Shown in pieces: positions 45,541 through 55,756 of a stretch of 64,000 nt of DNA. Position 1 is the first letter of the stretch. Each line of letters begins with the position of its first letter. The DNA comes from Endocarpon pusillum Z07020 (lineage: Eukaryota; Ascomycota; Eurotiomycetes; Verrucariales; Verrucariaceae). The notes under the pieces are model-generated. The model made no database searches and was not told the origin of the DNA. It saw nothing but the letters and a program-made list of their open reading frames with translations. The stretch spans positions 152,295 through 216,294 of the forward strand of contig NW_006916636.1 in assembly GCF_000464535.1 (NCBI RefSeq), in the 5' to 3' direction. A program made the position numbers and the translations under genes.

Positions 45541-47088
45541 TGTAGTAGTGCATATGACAGTTGGGTACGTTATTAGTAAACTGGTGTTGGACCAAAAGAC
45601 TGCGGCCCTTGGAGAGAAAGGGGTGGAGCACAAAACTACGGAGGATTCACAGGCATACCCACGAGGTTGTACTACGGACAGATGGCTTGCTCAAGTCTTC
45701 AACATACGCTAAAATTAGAGCAGCTAGTGGCGCTCTAGTTGAGCTTTAATATTACTTAATCGTGCATCGTAATAGGGAGCCGCCCCTGAAATGCCACACA
45801 ATAGTGACCCCCTATCCTGGAGATCTACTACGTATGTCTAACAAATAGTAATAGTGCCTTCACCACCTTGGGTGTTCTTGGTGACATAAAAACATCGTAG
45901 TAATCAGCCATTTCCCAGCGAATCATTGTCCAGATCAACCACCAGCCAGCACTGTCGGCTTTGGCCGGCACTTTGTAAGCCATCTTCTCCTCGCCAAATC
46001 CCGTCTACAAGAGCATGCTTTCTCAAGCTAGGGTCTCGTCGGTTTCTACGCACCTTTCAGGTTCACTCTAATTTTCTTGTCGATATACATGCCGCCGCCT
46101 CTGCTGCAAGGATTTTGCCAATCAGGCCAGACACGAGCTTCTCTTTCTCACTGCAAGGGCTGAGCCGGGATGCGAGGAAATGCTGAATTTAGGCTGACTA
46201 ACACATCGAGCTCGCCGACCAGAACCAGCAAGTTAAACTACGCATGGTTTGAGCGGTCTGATTCTCAACAAAACTGGATGCCTTCTGAACAAACGACATG
46301 ACGGGCACTTTGCTACACCGTTCCGTGTGTCCATGGTCTCCCTTCTACCCAGGCGGGTTAGACCATCGGAACCCCCGAATGCCAAGTACAACCGACCATG
46401 GACCTTGGCCGTACCGTCGGAGAGTGCGTCAGTACGCCTGAGCTGCCTTGGAATACTGCTTGTCATACATTCCCAGCTTAAGCATGATACTTGTGTTAGT
46501 GGTTTTCACAGGCGTTGGTAAGAGGAAGCGTCGTATCATGATTACCCTGGACCTCAAAGGCGAAATGAGAATTGTGAGGTAACAGAAATTATATGCTATG
46601 TGCTCTAAGGGGGCAATGGAGAGAAAAGAATGCAATAGGCGGCGTATATGATAGACAGATGCTTTAATGTGCCCCCGGAGCTGACGTGTTGGTAGAGATC
46701 CAACAGCCTTGGATCAAGGTCAGAAATCTCTCCATCTCTCAATGACGGTCCGCATTACACCAACCCTGAATTAAAATTTCTAAATACAGACTAGCTCAAG
46801 CAGTCAATAGTGAGGACATGTAATACAGTCCTAGGCGCTAGTACTGACATTACCTGCGTCACACCGGACTAAATGGAAGTCACGAAACGAAGAACACGCG
46901 ATATGAATCCAGTGAATGTGCCAAGCAGACCGTCTCTTCCCAGCAGTACTCCTCAATTACCCTCCGTCGCGTGATCTCCTTGAAGAGCTATCACCTTCTT
47001 GTTCCTCGGGAAAGGGGCCCCCGATCCCCAGAGATCGATCGGCAGCGCGCTGTGCAGGTAGAAACGCCACAAAGACTGTATTGTGTGA

Positions 47089-50000
47089 TCACTGCTGATT
47101 TACGCTTACAAATCCAGCCGGTCGATCTGTGGCATTGCTGTAGCCGCCGCCAAACCACCTGCCACCACTGACTCCAACCTGTGCACTAACACTGGAGACA
47201 GTACTGTACAGGTTGCAAATTGTGCCTGACGAAGGATCATAATTGAAACCACGGCAACTGCCGTCGGAGTTCTCGTTGGAGTATTGGCAATACCGGAGGC
47301 AGTCCTCATATGAATTGAACGAGTTTCCAGATAGGAAACTGGTAAGGTACACGCCTGTTGAGAGTGTACCAGTTATCTGTCTCTGGCACTCGACTTCGTA
47401 CTTTAGATTGCCTGTCCATTGGTTGACGTTCTGAAAAGTCCTCTGAGGTACGACGGTCTGGTAGGCATATGCTGTACTAGAAGGTCCGGCACAGATCGTA
47501 GACGAGGCAATGTTGGGGATGGGATACATCTGGTCGTTGATAGCAGGGTATCCATAGCCAGCATTGATCAGTCTGACGGCTTTGGTTCCTTGGTCGAAAT
47601 TCGCGAGGCCATAAGACTTCTTCCTGTAGCAGCTGCTCCCAGCGAATGTGGCTCCAACGCATGGGTCGGTTCTACCAGGAAGTGCTTCATTCCACGCAGC
47701 GCAAGAGGCCGCGCAACCTTCCAGACTAGTGATACCAGTAACTTCGTCGAGTGCATTTCCACCGAGATTGGAATAGCATGTGACTTCAAATAAGGAGTTG
47801 GACACTCTGATTACTTGGTAATTATACGCTCCAAGTGTAGGTGTGCTCGAAGGGACCGGAGGCAATGTGTATCCAGCACATAAAGCTCTTGTAGCCACGG
47901 CTCCGCCGATGGTGTCAGTACTGACAGTCGATGAGCTGCTCGTTGTTGTCGTTGTGGTCATCGTCGTCGTCGTGACAGGCAAAGAGCTGCTAGAGCTGCT
48001 GCTTGAGGACGATGGAGAAGAAGAGCTGGTGGTGCTGGTAGTAGTGGTCACTGGCATAGGGCTGCTTGAGGAGGAAGAAGAACTGCTGCTGGTGCTGGTG
48101 GCGGTGGTTGTCACGGGCAAAGAGCTGCTTGAGGACGAAGTGGACGTGGTAGTCAAGGTAGTTGATTGTGATGCGGAGCTGCTTGCAAGACTTGATGTTA
48201 ATGTTGACATGTTAGATGCACTGCTAGACATGCTGCTCGATACACTGCTAGATGTGCTGCTTGACGTACTGCTTGACGTACTGCTGGATCCTGAGAGTAT
48301 GTTAGTAGATGAGCTCGAAGATGTAACCGAAGATGTGGCTGGGCTAAATGACGAAGAGCTGATGCTTGAGGTTAAAGAGGTTGAAGTAAATGAACTTGTA
48401 GAGCTGGGTGACGGGAGACTTGACGTCGATATGCTTGAGCTTGCAGAACTAGACGATGAAGGGCTAGCAGATGTAGAACCGGTGGAAATAGAACCACTAG
48501 ATACAGAGCTGGCGGATGCAGGACCAGTGGATGCAGAACCGGTGGATGCAGAGCCAGTAGATGCAGAACCAGTAGAGGTAGGACCGCTGGAGACAGAGCT
48601 GGTTGAGGTAGGACCGCTGGAGACAGAGCCAGTGGATGCAGAGCCAGTGGAGGTAGGACTGATGGAGGTAGAGCTGGCGGATGCAGAACCAGTGGAGGTA
48701 GGACTGACGGAGGTAGAGCTGGCGGATGCAGAACTAGGAGAGGTGGGACCAGTAGAGGTAGAACCAGTAGATGCAGAGCTGGTAGGTGCAGAGCTAGTAA
48801 AGATAGAGCTGGTGGATGCAGGACTAGTAAAGGTAGGTCCAGTGGAGGTAGAGCTGGTGGAGGTAGAACCAGTCACTATTGAGCTTATAGGACTTGACGA
48901 TGAGAGGGTAGAGGTCACTAAGCTGGTTAGACTGGAAGAAGTGCTAAAGATACTAGACGTTGATGTCGTGAAGCTTGAACTGGAAGAAAAGCTGGACAGA
49001 GATGAGGTGATGGTTGAACTTGAAGAGACTGTAGGAGTTGTGAAAGCAGATGTTGTTGTGGGTGAGCTTGTAAGACCGGAAGTTGTAGATACAACGACCG
49101 AAGTTGAGCTAGAGCCAGAAGAAGAGCTCGACGCCGCTATGGAAGAGCTCGACGTCGTCAGGGAAGAGCTTGGCGTCATTAGGGAGGAGCTCGACGTCAG
49201 TGAAGAGCTCGACATCATTAAGGAAGAGCTCGACGTTATTGAGGAGCTTGACGTCGTTAGGGAAGAGCTCAACGTTGGTAAAGAGCTCGACGTCATTGAG
49301 GAGCTCGACGTTGGTGAAGAGCTTGACGTCATTGAGGAGCTTAACGTTGGTGAAGAGCTTGACATTGGGGAAGAGCTCAATGTCATTGAGCTCGACGTTA
49401 TTAAGGAGGAGCTCAACGTCGGTAAAGAGCTCAACGTCAGTGGAGAGCTGGACGCCGGTAGAAAGCTGGACGTTGTGGAAGAGCTAGCCAACGATGAAAT
49501 GGCCACAGAAGTCACACTTAACGTTGCCACACTTGAGAACACAGAAGACGAGCTCGAGCCTAGCGTGCTCAGTGTGGGCAGAGAGGAAGAAGACGTCGAA
49601 CTGATTGGGGCCGCAGAGCTCGATGAAACTATGGTACTGGACGACAAGGTGGCTTGAAAAGAACTGCTGGTTGAGGAAGGCGGAGCTGACGACGCACTGT
49701 TAGAACTGAACGTCCCACTTGAACTAGACGACGATGGAGTAGACTCCGAGGTCATCTGGAAAGAAGTGCTTGTTGGGGACGGAGGACTTGAGGATGAAGT
49801 GCTCGACGCAAGGGTCGACATGGCAGTTGTTGTACTGGACGGCCTGTCCGTTATCGAGGGATAAGCAGAATAGAGGACTCGAGCGGCTTCAGCGCCTGCT
49901 TCATCGCTAATGGTAGTCACGCTTGATTTCGGGAAACAGCCATTCGCAAAGGTAACAGCAACACAATAAATGCTTCCATATTGCTGGTTCCACAGATTGC

Positions 50001-52050
50001 AAGCAGACATGCATTCCTCAAGAGAATTTGCAGCTCTCTTGCGAAACCCTGGCGGGAGCCCAATGTCTTGCCCAGCAATGTTTCGGTTGCACTCGACTTC
50101 ATAGTTCTGCCCATAGGTCACTGCTTCATAGTTGTAGGCTGGCGGGTTACCGGAGCAGAGAGCCACTGTCGGAGACGGATAGGAAGTGCCACTTGTTGTC
50201 GCAGCGGAACCCGTACTTGACGAGACTTGAGGTGTTGTTGTTTGCAAAGCTGTAGAGCTTGATCCGCTTTGAGACGATGAGCTCTGAGACGAAGGTACTA
50301 AAGTACTCGTTTGAGATGCAAAGCTGACCGGTGTGGACGAGGAACTCATAGAGGATGACAATCCCGATGTGGAGGAGGATCCTGAAGAGGACGTCGTTTG
50401 CAATGAAGGACTTTCTGGTGCAGACGATGATCGACTTGAGGACAAACTCTGCGACGACGTAGTGGACGCTGGGGATGCAGTCTGCGAAGAAGGGCCACTG
50501 GCTGTAGTAGAGGATGAAGACGTTCCCGGTGGACTGTTCGCCTGTGACGATGGACTTGCAGACGAAAGAGAAGAGCTGCTTACAACCCCGGAACTGGTCA
50601 CTGAAGTAGGGGAAACAGTGCTTGTTGTTCTTGTAGTCGACGTTGGCTGCGAAGATGACACCGGACTGGTTGAGGAAGATGCTGATGCCGAAGAGGACGT
50701 TGCAACAACAGAAGATGTTCGTGAAGAGGAGGGGCTAGACGACAAGGAACTTCCGGACGTACCTTGAGAAGAGCTTCTAACACCTGATGAAGTCAAGGAC
50801 GACATAGAACTCGTGCCCATGCCAGTTGAGCTTCGGATACTCGATGCACTCGACGACGTGACAGGAGTACTAGGATTGGTGCTGGCCGATGCACTCGACG
50901 ACGTGACAGGAGGACTAGGATTGCTGCTGGCCGATGCACCGATCGAGCTCTGAACGGTTGAGCTCGTGGACGATGGCGGCTCCATATCCGAAATATCCAC
51001 AGGGCAAACGTCAGCGTCTACGCCACCAATGGTAATGGCCGAGCAATTGCTGAAGGGCGCGGCCGGGAAACCAGCATAGGCATCGCCGCCACAGGAGTAA
51101 AAGCTCGCCGGTCCAACGTCCGTTGTGTTCCATCCCAGAATGCCATTGGTAAAGTAGAAGGTGGTGTTTACTTCCATTGGAGTCTCGCTTGGTTTGATCG
51201 CAGCGTACAGTGCGCCTCTAGCCTTCCCGACCGTAGCATTATCAGACATCAACATACCGCCTTCAATACTCCACCGTGCAGCGTAACCGCAGCCAGGGGC
51301 TGCGTCACCGTCTTCCTGAATATAGCCGGTTGCAGTGGCCGTAGGACTAGCCGAGGCTTGACGGCGGACTCTGTTCGGAATGCGACCAGCAAATCCAAGA
51401 AGAACAGGACCTTGGCCTTCGGGCAGCGATGTGAAAACACCAGTAGGAAGTCCTTGACCTAGAGTAGCAGTAGGTTCGGAGTATGAGAACGTGGTGCTGG
51501 ATGTGGTTGGTGTTGCTGATGGAGATGTCACGGGCGGCTGCCCGCTACTGGAAGTTCCAGATAACAACGAAGTGGATGATGTGGATCGGGATCCACTTCC
51601 ACTTCCAGATGTAGATGCAGGGCCGGAACTTGATCCAGGGCTTAGGGAGGAAGACCCTGGGATGGATGTCATAGAAGAGCCCGAGAAAGACCCTCCTGAA
51701 CTCATTCCACCCCCATTGGGAGGTCCTGTAATCGATGGGCCAGTGGTCACAGTCGCGGTGGGATAGATGGTGGTAGTAATGATCGTGCTCGTAATTATAG
51801 TTGTAGGGCCATTGAAGATGACCGTGTTGCCATCGCCGAAGATCTCGATCTGTGTAGGGCCTGGAATGTAGGTGCTAACGTAGACTGGGACGATGGAGAC
51901 AGTAGTCAAATACGGTGTAGGGCAGATATGACCATCGGGTAGAACGGCGACTGTGTGTGTGAGATTCTGAGCACTGACCAGATAGACGACAGCGCTCAGG
52001 TAGGTAAAAAGCCATGATAGTGACAGCCCCATGGTGGGCGAAGGCGACAT
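47089..52050 (-). CDS. Giant Ser/Thr-rich mucin-like surface protein with PAN/apple-like modules
   Basis: One uninterrupted frame of 1653 residues. A signal peptide is clear (LSWLFTYLSAVVYLVSAQN). Residues about 30-350 form a Cys-containing N-terminal region with LLGFAGRIPNRVRRQ (a Kex2-type site) and NTTFYFTNGILGWNTTD, resembling fungal DUF7908 proteins. Two very long Ser/Thr tracts (about 355-630 and 745-1385) should be heavily O-mannosylated. They alternate with three Cys-rich PAN/apple-like modules at about 630-740, 1390-1490 and 1520-1640, each with the pattern YEVEC or FEVTC, ECMSAC, GCAASCAAWN or DCLRYCQ, and a C-terminal Cys. No GPI signal or membrane helix is evident at the C-terminus (GFVSVNQQ). 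It is probably a secreted or wall-bound adhesin-like protein. An alternative start, MGLSLSW, lies six codons in. Confidence 0.83.
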   Translation of the reverse strand: MSPSPTMGLSLSWLFTYLSAVVYLVSAQNLTHTVAVLPDGHICPTPYLTTVSIVPVYVSTYIPGPTQIEIFGDGNTVIFNGPTTIITSTIITTTIYPTATVTTGPSITGPPNGGGMSSGGSFSGSSMTSIPGSSSLSPGSSSGPASTSGSGSGSRSTSSTSLLSGTSSSGQPPVTSPSATPTTSSTTFSYSEPTATLGQGLPTGVFTSLPEGQGPVLLGFAGRIPNRVRRQASASPTATATGYIQEDGDAAPGCGYAARWSIEGGMLMSDNATVGKARGALYAAIKPSETPMEVNTTFYFTNGILGWNTTDVGPASFYSCGGDAYAGFPAAPFSNCSAITIGGVDADVCPVDISDMEPPSSTSSTVQSSIGASASSNPSPPVTSSSASASTNPSTPVTSSSASSIRSSTGMGTSSMSSLTSSGVRSSSQGTSGSSLSSSPSSSRTSSVVATSSSASASSSTSPVSSSQPTSTTRTTSTVSPTSVTSSGVVSSSSLSSASPSSQANSPPGTSSSSTTASGPSSQTASPASTTSSQSLSSSRSSSAPESPSLQTTSSSGSSSTSGLSSSMSSSSTPVSFASQTSTLVPSSQSSSSQSGSSSTALQTTTPQVSSSTGSAATTSGTSYPSPTVALCSGNPPAYNYEAVTYGQNYEVECNRNIAGQDIGLPPGFRKRAANSLEECMSACNLWNQQYGSIYCVAVTFANGCFPKSSVTTISDEAGAEAARVLYSAYPSITDRPSSTTTAMSTLASSTSSSSPPSPTSTSFQMTSESTPSSSSSSGTFSSNSASSAPPSSTSSSFQATLSSSTIVSSSSAAPISSTSSSSLPTLSTLGSSSSSVFSSVATLSVTSVAISSLASSSTTSSFLPASSSPLTLSSLPTLSSSLITSSSMTLSSSPMSSSSPTLSSSMTSSSSPTSSSSMTSSSLPTLSSSLTTSSSSITSSSSLMMSSSSLTSSSSLMTPSSSLTTSSSSIAASSSSSGSSSTSVVVSTTSGLTSSPTTTSAFTTPTVSSSSTITSSLSSFSSSSSFTTSTSSIFSTSSSLTSLVTSTLSSSSPISSIVTGSTSTSSTSTGPTFTSPASTSSIFTSSAPTSSASTGSTSTGPTSPSSASASSTSVSPTSTGSASASSTSISPTSTGSASTGSVSSGPTSTSSVSSGPTSTGSASTGSASTGSASTGPASASSVSSGSISTGSTSASPSSSSSASSSISTSSLPSPSSTSSFTSTSLTSSISSSSFSPATSSVTSSSSSTNILSGSSSTSSSTSSSTSSSVSSSMSSSASNMSTLTSSLASSSASQSTTLTTTSTSSSSSSLPVTTTATSTSSSSSSSSSSPMPVTTTTSTTSSSSPSSSSSSSSSSLPVTTTTMTTTTTTSSSSTVSTDTIGGAVATRALCAGYTLPPVPSSTPTLGAYNYQVIRVSNSLFEVTCYSNLGGNALDEVTGITSLEGCAASCAAWNEALPGRTDPCVGATFAGSSCYRKKSYGLANFDQGTKAVRLINAGYGYPAINDQMYPIPNIASSTICAGPSSTAYAYQTVVPQRTFQNVNQWTGNLKYEVECQRQITGTLSTGVYLTSFLSGNSFNSYEDCLRYCQYSNENSDGSCRGFNYDPSSGTICNLYSTVSSVSAQVGVSGGRWFGGGYSNATDRPAGFVSVNQQ
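48480..49480 (-). repeat. Degenerate short repeats coding the Ser/Thr tract
   Basis: Arrays of 12-18-bp units. On the forward strand one type reads like GGTGGATGCAGAGCCAGT (about 48480-48860, coding Ser-Thr-Gly-Ser-Ala) and another like GAAGAGCTCGACGTCATT (about 49130-49480). Slippage between units would change tract length without breaking frame. Confidence 0.8.
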
Positions 52051-53168
52051 TGGAAAACGAGTGACTGAAACGAATACTGCACGTCGCTAGGTTTCAAAGC
52101 GGTGCAAAGTATAAAGTTGTGAAAGAATGGCTGTATTTGATATTCAAGAACGGTGGAAGAAACAGGGGAGAGAGGAAAGAAGATAAAAGGCCATCAACAT
52201 TGCCAAGGGAATGGGAGTAGAATTATCATAACAAATATGTGCGTGAGAATGTTGCATTCCAAACAGCCTGGAACGCCTCTAGTAGGAATAACAACAGTGG
52301 TGCAATCTTGCAATACATGTTACTGGCCGAGCTTTGTCTCTTCTTGCTTGCCAGGCATCCGCGTATGGAGGTCACTAGGGAGATCAGAAGGAGGCAAAGG
52401 CTGAGGCAGGATGTCCAAAGCACTGTGGCAGGAGATGGTGTCTTTTAGGATCATTGCGTGGTATAGTGATTCGATCATAAAACGACCTCGCCCGTTCGTC
52501 ATTCCTAGTGGTGCTGCTGTCACGAGAAAGGCACTGCTGAAGGTCTAGAAGGCTGATTCAAGGGGTGAGTGCCCCATGTGCTTCAAGTCAGGACCTGGGA
52601 CCATCGACATCAATTTGCTGTTGGCCACAGCTTGCCATGCGTGCTAGGCCGATATAACATGTTGGAGGTGTGAACAAGACAAGTCGTCTTGTAAGGAGCA
52701 TGTCCCTTGCTAAAGATCATGTTCAGCATAGCTTGCAGAGCAGGATAAACTGTCGGCTGAAAGAGGCATCAGCTGGGCACCGTGCCAACTAATGTTCTTC
52801 TCCAAATCTGGGCTGCAACACTGATGGATAGAGTTAGGCCTGTTCTCCCGTGTCCACCTCTCCATCTTTGGCTGTCCACTGTTGTGATTTTCTTTTGGAT
52901 CTCGGAGGTTGGGACAAAGTCAAAGATGGAGCTAACGTAGTCCCCACTCCTGTAGCCTGTCAGTTTAACACTACAGTACTAATAGTTTCATATATAAAAG
53001 CTTATGCCTCAGAGGTCAGAGAAATGTCAAATTAGTCGTGTCAGTTCACGTGAGATCCTGGCAGGTATTAACAGCTGTTGTCATGGACCAGAGATGTCAG
53101 AATTGGCTTTAGTGTTCGCTTTGTGATTAAATTATTATATTTTTATAATCAACACAATGATGCTTAAA
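52051..53168. other. Intergenic region upstream of the mucin-like gene
   Basis: No coding family recognised. The left part should hold the mucin-like gene's promoter. The right end is AT-rich just before the tRNA gene. Confidence 0.5.
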
Positions 53169-53283
53169 AGCCCAGTGACGCAGTGGTTAGCGTGTCGTTC
53201 TTATACTCAACCGTTTTCATGGTTTTGTATGGCTTGCCTCACAAGTGATGCGAAAGTCCCGAGTTCGACTCTCGGTTGGGCTA
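53169..53283 (+). tRNA. tRNA-Ile (anticodon UAU) with a 42-nt intron
   Basis: Acceptor strands AGCCCAG (53169-53175) and TTGGGCT (53276-53282) pair with one G-U. The D-arm is ACGC-AGTGGTTA-GCGT, the T-arm CCGAG-TTCGACT-CTCGG, and the variable loop AAGTC. The anticodon loop is CTTATA, giving anticodon TAT, with the intron at 53206-53247 right after position 37, as in other tRNA-Ile(UAU) genes. The mature RNA would be 73 nt. A-box TGACGCAGTGG and B-box GTTCGACTC are intact. There is one T-T mismatch at the foot of the anticodon stem (31-39). It decodes the rare Ile codon AUA. Confidence 0.88.
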
Positions 53284-53529
53284 ATTATGACTGTTTTTGC
53301 AATCTTTCTAGGTCTTCCCTGAGGGATAGACCTATCATCATTCAGAGCAGAACAGGCAATTCGCATCACTTGAAATTATGTATCAATTGATATCCAAAAG
53401 TAACAAATAGAACAGACTCTTTCTTTCTTTCTGCATGTTATTATTATTGGCTGCGCTCATCACTACATGCTGTGCAGAATTCACATCTCCCTTTGCTCAG
53501 CTCGCCAGTAAATCAACAATGCTTCCAGT

Positions 53530-55384
53530 CTATAAGTCACTATCGTTCTCTAACATCTCCTCCCTCTCCATTAACTCGCGAACCATTTTGTCCCGTGCTC
53601 GGATCTTCTCCTCTTGCTTGAACCTCTCCTCCCCAACAATCTTCTTCTTGCCCGTTGATGCTGCCCGCGCCTTTCGTTTCCGTAAAGCATCTCTAGCCTT
53701 GTACTCCCTGATGCGTCTTTCCTGGTCACTCTCATGCTGTGGCCCACCCACAGTTCTTGCCTGCGGCGCTGGGTGCATAGGTTGTCTCTGAGCGGGTGGA
53801 TTTTCAATTGATGATAAGACAGCTAGGGCGGGCGGATTTGGATTGGCTGGGGCTCCTGTCGAACGGAGCGCGGGGTCGATCATCATTTTGTCAGTGCTTG
53901 CTATGTTGAACGAATCTGCTGCGTTCTGTAGTTGTGTGGCTATTGAAGGACGAAGTCCTGTTTCTTGCGAGGTTGAAGACTCAGCTTTGATTTGTAATGG
54001 TTCCCGAGATTGATATCTGGAGCCACTGTCGGAAGATAGGTCGGCTGCATGCGTTGCCCCTCTCGTCTTCGTGGCATAACTTTTAAGATCCTCCCGATTC
54101 GGTAGCATGTCGCCTGTCCTACGGCGCTTCCTAGGCTGGGTCGTCAGTATATTCTCTCCAATAGCCGGGATATAATTTGCGTTTGACAGAAGGCTTGCCG
54201 ACTCCTCGCCAAGATGATTGCTAAAGTGCTGATTGGACGCTCCACTCTGTGCTTGGCTTGTAGAAAGAGCAGGAGCCATAGCCGCGCTAATTTGGTTGAG
54301 AGCCGTAAGACTATCAATATAAGATGCATCGTCTTCATCGTGATTAGAAGCGAAGCCCGACTCCGGGCCCAACGATCCTGGTGCTGCCCTTGTGGTTGAC
54401 TTGCGTGACGCGAGAGGTTTCCGTCGTATGTAAGACCTCTTTTCCTTTACAGGCTCTAGAGCACCAGTAATCGGTATGTCTGAAGCCGTCTCGACCACAC
54501 TTTCGGATGGTTCATTTTGAGTCTCGCTAATTGTAGGTGCGGCGGAATAGCTTAGTCTCTGCTTTAACTGCTCGTTTTCCGATCTCAGCCCTTCTATAGT
54601 GATAGCCGCAGACCGAGCATCCTTCAGTGCATCAAACATAGCCTCGAAATTATCGATGAACATATCTCGTCCGCTTTTTGGACCATCTATGGAGGCCGCC
54701 CGCGAATACGTGCGGATATCGGTCATAGACTTCTCCAATGCGAGCATCCGATTTTGCAGCGATTCGAGATCTCGGGAGAGCTTCTTGATCCCCATGTCTT
54801 GTTGTGTAAAGCGGCTCAGCACTTTTTCCACTTCTTGACCCGCAGGCAATGTCTGCGACTGTTCTTGACAGGGGGTCTGGACGGGACTGCTGACTGTTGG
54901 AGTCTGGTCGTGGATAACACGATCTTGTGAGGAGGATCTTGCAGCTCGTAACATGTCCTTTCGGACGTTCTCGGTGACAATTGGGGACACCTCTTCGGGA
55001 GTGTCCGAGTTCTTGAGAATAACAGCTGAGTCGACAAAATAGATTTGTTCGCTATTGAGGTGTCAGCTGTGCTGAGAGAAGGGCATCGGATGCAACACAC
55101 CTATTCACTATAGGATCCTCATGGAAAACATCTCCGAATCCTTGACCGAGAACGCTTCCACATTTGGCGCATGTTGCTTCGGAAACTATGTCATTGTGCA
55201 AATCTGCTGGCACTGGCTCGAGCGGCAAGAAGCCCTGAGCTTTTGCTATCGTGATTGTTTGGAGCCATGTTTTCTGTACCGGTGTGATGAGCGAGACATC
55301 CTCCAACCTTTTCCATTCGTTGCTGGAAGAGCATAATACAACATGGCATTTGCTGCAGCATATGTCAATTTTGGGGATCGTCAT
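53530..55384 (-). CDS. CxxC zinc-ribbon (Mis18/Yippee-like) plus coiled-coil protein
   Basis: Exons 55101-55384 and 53530-55051 (reverse) encode 601 residues. The N-terminus has paired cysteines, ICCSKCHVVLC near residue 10 and ATCAKCGSVLGQGFGD near 72, then FHEDPIVN and, across the 49-nt intron, EQIYFVDSAVILKN. The spacing and LG-G ending suggest a Yippee/Mis18-type zinc fold. A helical, probably coiled-coil segment follows (VLSRFTQQDMGIKKLSRDLE, then LQNRMLALEKSMTDI). The middle is disordered with basic clusters (QPRKRRRTGD), and the C-terminus is a charged helix (ALRKRKARAAS, REEMLENDSDL). Mis18 proteins pair such a fold with a coiled coil and recruit CENP-A chaperones to centromeres. This is only a structural analogy here, and the function is uncertain. 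Confidence 0.78.
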
Positions 55385-55756
55385 GGCTGATGTGCGGGTA
55401 ATATGATTCGAGGATAGATTCCAGTGTTGGCGGACGCGAAGGGAGTGCCACGTCGGACGCGCTACGCTAAGCTTTTACAAGCTTCAATTTGTTACCCTGC
55501 GCCAAGAAATCTCTTATCGGAAATCGACCGCCAATCGACCGCCAATCGCCGACTGCCAGTCACTGCCAATCCGCTGTGAGATCGATTTGGTTTTCATTCC
55601 ATGTCACCCAGCAAATTCTTCCAGCCATATATGGTTCGGCTTCAGTATACGCCACCATATTCAACAACAGCTCCCACGGTCAGAGAATTTCTATCGACAG
55701 TTTGTAAGCCTTACCTCTCATTCCGGAAACCAACCGGACGCAGACTATTCTTCGCA
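55385..55756. promoter_or_regulatory. Divergent promoter with a CCAAT cluster
   Basis: Three CCAAT boxes lie in 40 bases (55531-55535, 55542-55546, 55566-55570). The first two are in repeated CGACCGCCAAT units. This is the divergent interval between the zinc-ribbon gene and the threonine aldolase gene, so it could bind the HAP/CBF complex. Confidence 0.55.

Larger units (their letters stand above)
43061..47088. other. Four kilobases of eroded, repeat-containing DNA
   Basis: No intact gene or RNA gene recognised. It contains two diverged copies of a roughly 210-bp direct repeat (44333-44552 and 45328-45540) and recurrent CTAGTAGTA or CTACTACGTA motifs. Short open frames have no family resemblance. 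Confidence 0.45.

Noticed and set aside
47843..49657. Forward 604-codon Glu/Leu/Val-rich frame as a gene
   Set aside because: It lies wholly opposite the Ser/Thr tract of a convincing secreted protein, and its composition is what antisense of Ser/Thr codons gives. Kept only as a low-interest finding.
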